Below, piece after piece: positions 12,039 through 23,779 of a DNA stretch of 64,000 nucleotides. The position numbers were made by a program, and so were the translations under genes. The notes under the pieces are model-generated. The model did not search any database and was not told the origin of the DNA. It saw only the letters and a program-made list of their open reading frames with translations. The stretch's first letter is position 1. Each line of letters starts with the position of its first letter. Source of the DNA: Nothopassalora personata (taxonomy: Eukaryota; Ascomycota; Dothideomycetes; Mycosphaerellales; Mycosphaerellaceae); contig CM066287.1 in assembly GCA_033816765.1 (NCBI GenBank), forward strand, positions 6,944,001 to 7,008,000. Reading direction: 5' to 3'.

Positions 12039-15000
12039 TAAAGTCCGAGGTTTTTCCGAGATAGTGCGAGAATCTTACTAATTTTATCAAATCCGGCTTT
12101 AGTAAGTCGGTAGGTTGAGCGCTATAACTTAACCTACCCTTCCATTTCCCGACGCTTTTAACAGTTCTTAAAGGGTCTTGTACCTATCCGAGCTAACTAG
12201 GGTAGTAAACATAACACTTTCACCTTTACGGCTAGTAATAGTCCCCTCCTATAAACTATTATCGTAGTTACGGGCAGTGAGTCGCACCTTACGGGCCTAC
12301 GGACGTCCTAGGATTGTTAGTAAGTTTAGATCCAAGGAGATGAATATGTCCATTTAGTAGTGAACCCTAAATACCTAAACATCTAAATTGCCTACAACAC
12401 CTTTAAACTAGGCCCGCCCTCTAGCACCTCGAAAGGTAAGCTAAGCACTCGACATTACCGGTAACCTAAATCTATAAGCGTTCCTCTAGCCGATGATATT
12501 TACCTCGGAACCCTCGTTAATTAGGCACCTAATCTAGTTCTTATTTATCCCGAACTCCGCTACTACCTAAGGACTAGGGACTATAGTAAAGTTATTAAGG
12601 ACACTAGAGAGCCCGATTTTCTTAACGTCCTTATAGAGCTTAGTAGTAGGGACCGCTCCTTTAGAGTAAAGTATAGTTAAATATACTCCGATATACTAGG
12701 CCTAACCATCTTCGCGGAAGACCTCCTTATTATACTTAGGTTTATCTTTATAGGTAACCACTTATCTAGTACGAACCTTAGGGTCCTTTCCTATAAGGCG
12801 TCGCACTACAGCGAGCTTCTCCTAAAGAGCGGGGGTGTTAGTAACGCGACCGAAGAGGGTAGCCTCGAACTAGCGACTATATCGAAACTAATCTTAGGCG
12901 TTCACATTAGGAAACGTTGTCTAGAGGATCTAATTAATCTAGTAGATGATACCCTCTTCCTTTATAACCGGGCTATTACTAGCTAAACTATATTGTTGGA
13001 CGTAGTTATTAATCCTTATAGTCTTAGCATTCTATATGCGCTTCCTTTATGCGAAGGGGGCGTTCACGGGACTAATAGGCATATCCTTAGGCAGTCCTTT
13101 GTTAGCATCGTTCCCTAATCTATTCACTTAGGCATCATTTCCCCTTCCTAGGGTTACCCCGGATTTAGCTAATAATTGAGTTTCGCTCATTTAACTACTA
13201 ACTTCATTAATCATTTCAACCTCCTACTAGTTAATCTTAGCTTACCGGATCTCCTATTCCAATTGTAGGCGAACTTTCTTAGTAGCCTTAGCTCGGGCTC
13301 GTAGATCCTAGGCTAAGGACCGGGTTCTCGGGTGCGGATTCTTTAGAATGCCTACGGGTGCCTTCCCTTTCACTTTGTTAGACTGCATAGGATAGGCAGA
13401 TACCTCGTTAAGCTCGCCTAAGTCGACCGCCTACTCCACTTCACTTTCTCCGAATAAGACCTAATATATACTAGTAGCCTTCTCTATTTAGCTAGACCGT
13501 ACGTCCTAAGGGCTATACTCTATTAAATGCCTAAAGTTAGGAGGGGGCTTAGAATAATTAGGAGGCGTAACCTTTGTTACCCTAGTGTAGTCCCTACCTA
13601 TCCATTGCTTACGTAGTGTAGAAATCTTATACTAGTTGTTAAACTCGATCGGCCTATAATGTTCTTCGAGTAGAGGGAGCATATAGAGCAGTTTCGGTTT
13701 ACTATAGTCCCTCCGAAAGTTGAACTTAGTAGGACGCGGATTGCCTTCCTTCCCTAGATACTACTAGTTGTTTGGGGCGAGGTGTACGTAGCCCCGAGAT
13801 ATTAAGGACCTTATCGCCCTATAGTTACTAGCCTAGTACTTCGAACTACTATAGTTGTAGCAACAACTATCTATCGCTTTAGACTGTTCGCGATTCTGCG
13901 ATAGGGGACGCTACATTGCGTAAACCTATAGTTTAGTGTCTAGGTCGTGCCTCTCCGGTTATATAGAGCGTTAATTCTCGCTCGGGTAGAAGGCACCCGC
14001 GTCCGCGACGCGACCGCGCTAGTATGCACGTATACTTATTTCAGCTACCTTCTAGATTAGGTCATTATTAATAACAGTCCTAGAGGTAGCCTTCTTAAGC
14101 GTGTTAATCTTAGGCTTAAGGCGCGGTATTTGCTTTACGACTAAGCGGTATAGCTAAGGTAAAGTAAGAGGGAAATCTATATACATAGCTTTCTATCCCT
14201 CCTTACTATCTACGATGCTAGTAGCTTTATCGAGGATCCTCTAAAAGTCCCTAAACTTCTTAGGTTACTTTAGGTGAAGCCCGCAAGCCTTATAGACCGC
14301 TTTCGCGACTCCCTCTAGCAATCCCTAAAGGAGGAGGCGACTCCGGGAGCTGTTATCTAAATCCTTAGGTTCAATTAGGTTACTTAAGGATATAAACAGG
14401 CGGATGAATTCCTTTATATCTTGTTCTTTAGGCCTCTTGCCTTGCTACGCCCTAATAATCTCCTTAAGATATTCCCGACTCCCTAACATCGAGTAGGCGT
14501 TAAACCTTAAGAACTCTAATAAGAACGCCCTCCTAAAACGTACCTTATTAGTGAGCCACCTAGGCAGCCTTATAACTACGCGCCGGATAGTAGTTTCGCA
14601 ATTGTGCTTAAACCTGCCCTAGAAATCATCCTTCTTAATGGATGCCCGAGGCGGATACTAGTCTATTAGGTCGCTAAACCGCTCCTAGAACTCAGTAGCA
14701 TTGGTGCTATTAAAGAACGGATTCTTAGCACCTCCTAGAGGTAGAAAGCGAGGGCTAGCGTTTTCTATTGCTACTACTAATCGTCTAAAGAGGGTAGTTA
14801 TAGCATCTATTCCAATTGTGCTGTTCGTTCCTACACCTATACCCAATTTAGCGGCGCTAGTTCCGCTTCTCCCTTCCTTACTAGATTTAGGTGTTTCCCC
14901 TTCCTCCGATTCCTCTATCCCCTTATAAGGGACAGAATCCCTATAGACCCCTTCTATTTTCGTAGGGTTCATAGGCTGTTCGTAGCCTCTGCCTATGTCG

Positions 15001-15334
15001 GTAAAGGTGCTAAGTTTTTCTAGTAATGTAGCCGTATCTATTGTTACGTAGTGCTTACTTTAGAATGTGCTAATACTAGTTGTTGCTTAATAGGACCTTA
15101 TAACCGTAATTGTTGCTAAATACCTTAGACCTTGAGTATTTTTAACCTTAGTCGACCTTAACCGTAAACCTTAACCTTAAACCTTAACCTTGAACCTTAA
15201 CCTTGAACCTTAACCTTAAGTAATAACCTTAACCGTGAACCTTAGACCTTGAACCGTGATTTTGACCTTACAAACTGGATGCTAATACGCTACCGGGTGT
15301 ACACTTAATACCTCCCCTTATTAACTACTAAAAT

Positions 15335-15726
15335 AATGTCTACTAACTACCCTATATAGGCCTGTCTAAGTTGTAGTAGTGTAGAGCGGTGCTTATGTAA
15401 GTAGGGGTATTTGCCGGTCCCGGGACCGTGAAATTAGGTCACGTGACGAGCAGCGTAGTAGCCGGATAAAACAAGAGGATTAGCGGACCTAAACCCCTAT
15501 ACCCTCTACTCGAGAGGTATAAATTGAATTGTTGCCTTAATGCTACGCTTACAATACTTAACTGCGTAGTATATATCTTAATAGCTATACTAGTCCCGCT
15601 AGCTCACCCAAATGTCTAATTAAACCTAAATGAAATAGGGGCAAGTTAGACCTAAGGAACCCTCCCTCCAAACCTATGGTTAACATAACCAAACCTAAGG
15701 TTAACACAACTAATTAGTCGTTAATA
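15335..15726 (-). repeat. 5' LTR of R-inner
   Basis: Near-identical partner of 6850-7241, with scattered C/T and G/A differences typical of RIP. It contains a near-perfect palindrome around GGTCCCGGGACC. Confidence 0.85.
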
Positions 15727-17386
15727 TTACTAAACTCGATCGGCCTATAATGCTCTTCGAGTAGAGAGAGTATATAGAGTAGTTTCGGTTTACTATAGTC
15801 CCTCCGAAAGTTAAACTTAGTAGGACGCGGATCGCCTTCTTTTCCTAGATACTACTAGTTGTTCGGAGTAAGATATACGTAGCCCCGGGATATTAAGGAC
15901 CTTAGCGCCCTACAATTACTAGCCTAGTACTTCGAACTACTATAGTTATAGTAACAACTATCTATCGCTTTAGACTGTTTACGATTCTAGGATAGGGGAC
16001 GCTACATTACGTAAACCTATAGCTTAGTGTCTAGGTCGTGCCTCTCCGGTTATATAGAGCGTTAATTCTCGCTCGGATAGAAGGTACCCGCGTCCGCGAC
16101 GCGACCGCGCTAGTATATACGTATACTTATCTTAGCTACCTTCTAGATTAGGTTATTATTAATAACAGTCCTAGAGGTAGCCTTCTTAAGCGTATTAATC
16201 TTAGGCTTAAGGCGCGGCATTTACTTTACGACTAAGCGGTATAGCTAAGGTAAAGTAAGAGGGAAATCTATATGTATAGCTTTCTATCCCTCCTTACTAT
16301 CGGCGATACTAGTAGCTTTATCGAGGATCCTCTAAGAGTCCCTAAACTTCTTAGGTTGCTTTAGGTAAAGTCCGTAAGCCTTATAGACCGCTTTTACGAC
16401 TAACTCTAGTAATCCCTAAAGGAGAAGGCGACTCCGGGAGCTATTATCTAAATCCTTAGGTTCAATTAGGTTACTTAAGGATATAAATAGGCGGATAAAT
16501 TCCTTTATATCCTATTCTTTAGGCCTCTTACCTTACTACGCCCTAATAATCTCCGTAAGATATTCCTAACTCCCTAACATCGAGTAGGCGTTAAACCTTA
16601 AGAACTCTAATAAGAACGCCCTCCTAAAACGTGCCTTGTTAGTAAACTACCTAGGCAGTCTCATAACTACGCGCCGGATAGTAGTTTCGCAATTGCGCTT
16701 AAACCTACCCTAGAAATTATCCTTCTTAATAGATACCTAAGGCGGATACTAGTCTATTAGGTCGCTAAACCGCTCCTAGAACTTAGTAGCATTAGTGCCA
16801 TTAAAGAACGGATTCTTAGCACCTCCTAGAGGTAGGAAGCGAGGGCTAGCGTTTTCTATTGCTACTACTAATCGTCTAAAGAGGGCAGTTATAGTATCTA
16901 TTCCAATTGTGCTATTCGTTCCTACACCTATACCTAATTTAGCGGCGCTAGTTCCGCTTCTCCCTTCTTTACTAGATTTAGGTGTTTCCCCTTCCTCCGA
17001 TTCCTCTATCCCCTTATAAGGGATAGAGTCCCTATAGACCCCTTCTATTTTCGTAGGGTTTATAGGCTACTCGTAGCCTCTACCTATATCGGTAAAGGTA
17101 CTAAGTTTTTCTAGTAATGTAGCCGTATCTATTATTACGTAGTACTTACTTTAGAATGCACTGATACTAGTTATTACTTAATAGGACCTTATAACCGTAA
17201 TTGTTACTAAATACCTTAGACCTTAAGTGTTTTTGACCTTAGTCGACCTTAACCGTAAACCTTAACCTTAAGTAATAACCTTAACCGTAAACCTTAGACC
17301 TTAAACCGTAATTTTACCCTTATAAACTAGATGCTAATACGCCACCGGGTGTACACTTAATAACCCCCCTTATTAACTACTAAAAT

Positions 17387-17755
17387 AATGTCTACTAACT
17401 ACCCTATATAGGCCTGTCCGAGTTATAGTAGTATAGAGCGGCGCTTATGTAAGTAGGGGTATTTACCGGTCCCGGGACCGTAAAATTAGGTTACGTAACG
17501 AGCAGCGTAGTAGCTAGATAAATAAGAGAATTAGCGGACTTAAACCCCTTTACCCTCTACTCGAGAGGTATAAATTAAATTGTTTTACTAATGCTACGTC
17601 TATCATGCTTAACTGCGTAGTATATATCTTCATAGCTATACTAGGTCCTACTAGCTTACCTAAATGTCTAATTAAACTAAAATAAAATTAGGGCAAGTTA
17701 GACCTAAGGAACCCCCTCTGAACCTAAGGTTAACACAACCTATTAGTCGTTAATA
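17387..17755 (-). repeat. 5' LTR of R-outer
   Basis: Third copy of the same LTR, about 369 bp with small deletions. Its high-coordinate end GTCGTTAATA abuts Gypsy A2 sequence at 17756. Confidence 0.8.
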
Positions 17756-20700
17756 GTAGTTAACGTAGTGCCGTAGGTATTGTTCTAGCGTCTAACTTAT
17801 TCTCTCGGTCTATCCGTCTATTTCTAGATAATATGCTATTAATAGCTTGTGTTTAATTCCCATCGTTCCTATAAGCGTTTTCTAGTAATTTAATGTAAAT
17901 AGCTTATCTCTATCTATTATAAACGCTTAGGGGAATCTATAGTATCGGATAAGTCTATCTAGTACAAGGTATCCGAGCTATTCTATATTATATGTCTCTA
18001 ATGTAGGAATAAAGTATACGTATTCTATAAGTCTATTAACTATAACTAGTATTATGTCGTATAGTTGTTTCGTAACTTAGTCCCTTAATAGTAGGAGTTT
18101 CGTAATAAAGTCTATTATAACTTCGTCCTATGGTTTTATTAGTAGTGTCCTAAACTGTAGGTAACCGTATTTCGTATATCTTATAGCCTTGTTTCGTTAA
18201 TAGTGCACGTATTGCTTAATGTAGCGTAGCACCTTTTATCTTATCTATAGGAATAAGAAGCTACGCTATATTAGGTCTATTGTTTTTAAAGTTCTAGGGT
18301 GTCTATATATTAGTCCGTCGTAGTGTTGTCGTATACATTCTTCTTCTCGATTCTTAGGTACTTAGTATTTTCCTTACGATATAGGAAATTGTTCGTCCTT
18401 ATCGCCTAGTATCCGTACGATATTATTAAATTCTCTCGTGTTTATACTAAGACTTCCGTCGGGGTTTATCTTTAGTATTTTATGTTGTACTAGTTCTTTT
18501 CCTTCTATATAGTCGCTTCTTTAGCTTAGCGCGTCGGCGCGGCCGTTCTCTCTTCCTAGAGTATATTTAATTTCGAACTTGTATTACCCTAGTAGCTCCG
18601 ACTAGCGGGCTTACCTTCGGGTAAGTTCTTTCGTCGTCGTAAAGTACGTAAGATTCTTATAGTTAGAGAGAATCGTTAACTTTAGTAGGCCCTCGATATA
18701 TACTCTCTAATACTATATAGTAGTAATGATAGCTAGAAGCTCTTTATTATAGATCTCGTAGTTCTATTTCGCTATAGTTATTTTCCGAGAGTAATAGGCT
18801 ACTAGGTGTCTTTACCCGTTATATATCTATATTAGACACGCGCCTATTACTATATTAGACGTATCGGTCTCGATGTAGACTTCCTTACTACTATTAAATA
18901 GTCGAAGCGTAGGGGCTAAAGCGTATAGTTCTTTAAGTTTCTTAAATGCTTTAATTTGTTCCTTTCCCTATTTCTAGTTAACGTCCTTTCTCGTAAGCAT
19001 CGTTATTAGTACTACTATCTTTAAATAGTCCTTAATAAATTTCCGGTTATAGTTCGCTAGTCTAAGGAATAATTGTACGTCCTTAACTGTTTTCGGTTCT
19101 AGCTATTCTCTAATTGACTATGTCTTCGTAGGGTCGATTGTTATCCCTATTGTACTAATAATAAAGCCTAAGAATTTAACTTCTTTCTTATGAAATTCGC
19201 ATTTCTCGGGTGCCGTCTTAAATCCTAATCGCGTAAGTCGTTCGAAGACGTCCTAGACTTGTTTTACGTGTTCCTATAGGGATCCTTTCGTATAGACTAG
19301 TATATCGTCTATATAGGCGATAACGTATACGTCGAGTAGTTCTCTAGGTGTTTTATTAACGAGGTCCTAGTAGGATGTCGGTACGTTAGTTAATCCTATT
19401 AGCATAACTAAGAATTCGTAGAGTCCGTATCTTATCCTAAAAGCGGTTTTCTATTCTTCTCCTTCTACTATTCGTATAGCGTAGAAGGCATCTCGTAGGT
19501 TAATCTTAGTGTACTAGTGCGATCCGGTTAATCTATCTTATGCTTCTTCGATATTAGGTAGCGGGTATCGGTTCTTAATCGTAATCTGGTTTAACTTCCT
19601 ATAGTCTTATACGAGTCGTAACTTCCCGTTTGCTTTTAGAACGAATATATATAGAGTTCCTATACTTAAGGTAGATCTTCTTATCTATTCCTTAGCTAGC
19701 TTCTCCTTTAGCTATTCTCGTAGGGTCTATAGCTCTTTCTTAGACATTTAGTATAGGAGTCCCTATAGAGGCTCTTTCCCTAGCTAAATGTTAATCTTAT
19801 AATCCTATAGGCGGTACTTAGGTAAGGCGGTTTTACCTCTTTCCTCTTTAAAGAGTCGCGACTACTTACGATACTCCTTAGGAATACTTAACTCTAAGAT
19901 ATTAGTATTCTTCGATAGTGCATTACTTCTATTACTTCTATTAACTTCGTAACCCGGCGGCCCTACGCTAATGTCTATCTCGGTCGAAGGTAGTTCTCGA
20001 TTCCTTCTATTCGGCGTAAGCTCGAATGCGTTAAGCTATTTCCTTACCTTATCTACTATCGTCCGCTATCGATACGTAGGCTAAATGTCGATAACGTAAT
20101 CGTATTCCCTAAATATAAGTACTCCTCTTCTCTAGTTAATAACTAGATTATGCTTTCTTAACTAAGGCATACCTAATACTATATGATAACTAGCTATATT
20201 AGTAACATCTAAGGTAATATTCTCGTAGTACTATTAGATAGCTAGTAGTAATAGTGTCGTCTCCTATTCTACGCTAGGTAACGATAATCCGTCTACCGTA
20301 ATTAACTCGTAACCCTATTTCTTCTTTACGGTAGCTAACCCGTTTCTTCTTACGAAAGACTCGGAGATAGAATTTCCCGCTACTCCTAAGTCGATTATAA
20401 TACTAGTCCTATATCCGTTAACGATTGCTTATGTCTAGAAAACTATGTTTAATGTCGATACGTAAGCCTAAGTATTGTATAACTCCCTTCGGTCGCTTAT
20501 TCCTAGGGAGCTAATCCTTTTCCCGAATAGTATATAGTTCGCTATACTTCGTGCCTAGAGGCTTTGGCTAGAACCTATAGCCCGTTACCCTATGTCTATA
20601 CTTATAGTCTATTACGTTTCTAGATCTTCTACGATTCTAAGTAGAGAGCCCGTACGTACTATACTACTATTCGTAGTTTATTTAAGATAAAAGCTCCTAC

Positions 20701-22933
20701 CGGTGTTAGATATCCGGTATCTATTATTCGGCTTCCTATAGGTAGTCGTTCGATAACCGCTTTAGCTAAGTTCTCCGTATTACTTATAGTTAGGTAACCC
20801 TATACTATGCCCCTTATCATATCGAGTGTTTTGTTGAACTCGTTAGGGTTTAGGTATCGTTTTCCTAAGAACTTTAGTAGGAATTCTTCGTGCCTTCGTT
20901 AGAGGTAAATAATTAACTTATAGAGTTTTCTTAGCGCGTCTACCGTAAATATATATACTTCGTTTTCGTCGTCGGTATTGCTCTCTTCTTCTTCGGATAA
21001 GTCCTCGCTTAACTCCTCTAGTACGTAATCTTCTTCGATAGTATCTAGTTTGTTTATTTATTGTTCCGGTACTAGTAACTAACGTCCGTTCTATTCTAGA
21101 TCTTAGTTTTCTTTTATTATTGTTATCGAAGTAAGATTCGTCTATATCTACTTCTTAGAGCTTGTTTCGTCCGTATTAAGCTCCTAGGGTTCCTACTAGC
21201 TATTGTAGCTAGTACCCTGCGCCTAACTTAGCGTCGTAGTAGGTTTAATACAAGTCCTAGTAATAGAATCGCTAGTAAAGGCTTCCGTAACCGTATCGAG
21301 ATTCCTTCTTAACTTTATAGTTAACTCCTCGTACTATTATACTAAACAATCTAGTAGTCTTTAATTGTTAGTTATTCGGTAGTAGTGTATGTTATTGAAT
21401 ATAGTATTCTCCTCGTCCTTATAAGGGGTCTAGGAGAGGCGTCGCAACCCGGTTACTATCCTTCTCCTCTACTCTCTAGGTATAGTTAAATTGTCGGGGT
21501 CTAATACTGCTCCTAGATTTGCCTACCTTTAGTTATATTATATTAAATTGCTCGCGGCGCACTATATTTTTACCGCGGCAATCCCGCGCTATATAGCCTT
21601 CTTTACTATAGGCGTAGTATATAAGTTTTCCTTTTCCTTTAAGGGGCTTTCCGTAGCCCCTACTGTTATTGATCCTCCGTCCTCGTTAGGTAGCGTCTAG
21701 TTCTATTAGCTATAGTCTATAATAGGGCTAGCTTTATCGTAAGAATTCTCTCTTCGTAACGTGTCCTCCTAAGGGTCTACGATGCGGAGCGTATCCTACT
21801 ATACCTCCTACTTTAGAGTCGTATTTCTTTTCCTAGTATCGTTCCTAGAGCTAGTTATCGATGTTGATCGACGCCTTTATTAGCTCTTCGAGGTTAGTAA
21901 TCGTTCCTCCGTATCTTATTAACTCGTCCTTAACGGAGTCCTTAAGCCTACGTCGGAATATAGTTATTAACGCCGTCTAGTCCTATCCGGTAATCTGTTC
22001 GTATTCTTCGAATTTAGCGGTATACTCTAAAGTAGACGTCTTCTACTTTAGGTATTAAATAATTCGTATAGCGTATTAAACTTCGTTCGAGGTTCTAAAG
22101 ATTAATTTTATCTTTTCTTTAAAGAGGGTATAGCTCCTAAACATTCCGGTAGGGTCTTATCGTCCTATACCTTTAAGGTATTCCTTAAGGTAAGGTTTAA
22201 TCTAGTTCTACGCGCTTCCGCGAAGGAACGTAATAGCGAAGATAGTTCTTTTATTAGTATCGACTAGGTTAAACATAAGATATATATCTATCTAATTAAC
22301 CTAGTTGTTAAACTTAGCCCTGTCTCTATAGAAGAGGTCTAGCTTAGTAGCCTTAACGTCGTTCTTTCTTAGAGTAGGCTCGTTATCGTTATTAGACTTA
22401 TCGTCCTTTATAGTAGTCTATTGTAGTAGCGTGCGGCGGATGCTTCCTACTTCGCTAGGGGCGGGTATTCCCCTACTAGCTGCTTAAGTAGCGCTTATCT
22501 TAAGGGCGTTTAAAGTGTTATGTCTCGTTCTAGGGCTAGTCTTAAAAGAGAGATAAGTTAAGTTACGTAGCGGTATTCTTTAGAGAGGCTAAAGCGAGCT
22601 AAGCGAAGATAAATAATTAGGATAAGAGTGTATTCTAATTAGTAAGATAGTAATATAAGTTAAACGCATTAGAACTATAAGAGTTTCTAGCGTTACTAAA
22701 TATAAAGGAGACATTACTATGTCTTAGCTCTATAGTCGACTATTTAACTAGTCGACCGGTCGTCTAGTCGTCTAGTCGCCTAGCTTTACGTGTTCGACTA
22801 TGTAGGTTCGCTACGGTCGCGTACGTAACCTAATCGCGTTAGAGGTCTAAGCAATTAGACCTTATCTTCTAGTTTCTGTATTCCTAGCACGCATCTTACG
22901 GGACTCTCTTTCTCGTTCTTTAAAACCGTAACA
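17756..22933 (-). mobile_element. Gypsy chromovirus A2, RIP-inactivated, 3' part displaced
   Basis: Second copy of the A family. It aligns with A1 from about 851 upward: integrase start 17756-18240, RNase H about 18500-19000, RT about 19100-19780, protease near 20370, zinc knuckle near 21560-21640, gag up to about 22490, and LTR 22516-22933. It stops at 17756 because R-outer was inserted in its integrase region; the chromodomain end and 3' LTR must lie left of the window. It is therefore the outermost visible shell of the left nest. Stops at Gln and Trp sites show RIP inactivation. Confidence 0.9.
22516..22933 (-). repeat. 5' LTR of Gypsy A2
   Basis: The minus-strand start is TGTTACGG (at 22933). 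The half near gag (22516-22710) matches the A1 LTR. The distal half (22711-22925) is different sequence rich in GTCGACTA/TAGTCG-type short palindromes, so A1 and A2 carry different U3 regions. Confidence 0.75.
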
Positions 22934-23779
22934 ATATCGTAGTTATATATATTATTATTATACCGTCGTATGTATCTCCTCTTACTCTAGATTACTATAC
23001 TTACGTAGGCTCTATAGTACGTAGCGTATATAGCCTTCGTAGTATACTTAGAGGAAATCTAATATAGTCTTCCTCTTTATTACTATTAGGGACGTTATTA
23101 TTAGTATTAGAGTACTCGTTAAATAATTCTTTAGACTTAGCGTATAGTAAGGACTAGTATCCTACTTATAGCAATTATAGGTAATCCTAATAAATATATA
23201 ATGCTATTATTAATTTAAATAAAAGCGCCGAATGTGTACTCTTAGATAAAGTATAGTAGGTCGTAATAAGATAACATTATAATAGGAATATATACCTTCG
23301 AATATAGTAGCAGTTATTTCTATATAGAGCTAAATTGAAAAAATAGCCTATCTAGTCTTAGACTCGCTACGCAAATTAGCACTCCTAGCTCTCTAATTAG
23401 CTAAACCGTACGAAAGGGGCTAAACCGTACTAAAGTAAGCCTAGCGCTTACGCTATGTAAAGCTAAAGTTAATTCCTATAGCGAGTCTAAGTTTACTAAG
23501 GTAAGTATAGACAACACCGGATCTATACCTCCTATATAATACACGATTATAAATACTATCTCGTACTTAATTGTAGAAGATATAAGATATAAAGAAAATG
23601 ACCCATCTACGAGGGTACCGCTAGGCCTTCGAATATATAAATAGCGGAAAAGTCTTATATCTTACCTAGTTAAGCAAGTTAAGTTAGTTAAGTATAGGCC
23701 CTTAATATTAGTTAAGCAAGTAACTAGTCATTTATCCGAGCAGGTATCGCATTTTGCGTCATTTAAGTAACTTAATTGC
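22934..23779. other. RIP-altered AT-rich stretch without a gene
   Basis: Strong CpA/TpG loss and stops in all frames. Short direct motifs of the TTAAGCAAGTTAAG kind recur at 23662-23722. No retrotransposon domain was recognised apart from a small inverted-repeat element. The right edge coincides with the truncated end of the symporter pseudogene. Confidence 0.6.
23357..23491. mobile_element. Small inverted-repeat element (MITE-like)
   Basis: A 135-bp segment bounded by a perfect 13-bp inverted repeat, CTTAGACTCGCTA at 23357-23369 and its complement at 23479-23491. The inside has a repeated GCTAAACCGTAC motif. No convincing target duplication was seen. It could be a MITE of a Tc1/mariner-like family or a chance palindrome. 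Confidence 0.4.

Larger units (their letters stand above)
6850..15726 (-). mobile_element. Gypsy element R-inner, complete but RIP-inactivated
   Basis: An 8.9 kb element with 392-bp LTRs at both ends. Minus-strand domains in order: gag (about 15330-13700) with a zinc knuckle near 13806-13865 that now reads CYNYSSSKYWASNY if its stop is read as Trp; a linker; protease with CLINEGSEVNIIG and ILGRPWARK near 12260-12560; RT near 10500-11700 with IDLFLGYD; RNase H near 9950-10450 ending in DALSRR; an integrase zinc-binding part (HGHRS) and core near 8900-9800; and a C-terminal part near 8400-8900 without a chromodomain. The target repeat is TTATT (6845-6849) and TTACT (15727-15731), one mismatch. 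It lies within gag of R-outer. Confidence 0.9.
6042..17755 (-). mobile_element. Gypsy element R-outer, split by R-inner and by A1
   Basis: Pieces: 5' LTR 17387-17755; gag 15732-17386; then R-inner; then the gag-protease linker at 6042-6849. That last piece repeats R-inner 12833-13640 nearly base for base. The element is cut off at 6042 by A1, and the rest of its pol must lie left of the window. The gag copy matches R-inner gag (13641-15334) along its length, which explains two adjacent look-alike blocks as one nested insertion rather than a tandem duplication. It is itself inserted into the integrase region of A2 at 17756. RIP stops occur throughout, so it is inert. Confidence 0.85.

Noticed and set aside
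6042..13644. LTR pair 6042-6850 / 12833-13644 bounding one element
   Set aside because: The repeated 0.8 kb reads as the gag-protease linker on the minus strand and lies between gag and protease in R-inner. The true LTR is the 390-bp repeat, so this is a nested copy and not an LTR pair.
14685..17019. Small genes of 74-95 codons at 14685-14972, 14701-14928 and 16795-17019
   Set aside because: They are surviving open stretches of the two gag copies or their complements, not independent genes.
13641..17755. Tandem duplication of a 2 kb unit
   Set aside because: Each unit is gag plus LTR. The arrangement, with TTATT/TTACT at the joint, is explained by insertion of R-inner into R-outer.
1..23000. 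A genetic code with TAG read as an amino acid
   Set aside because: TAG falls at both Gln and Trp positions of retroelement proteins, and island genes use TAG as a normal stop (e.g. GH17, zinc-knuckle gene). RIP explains it.
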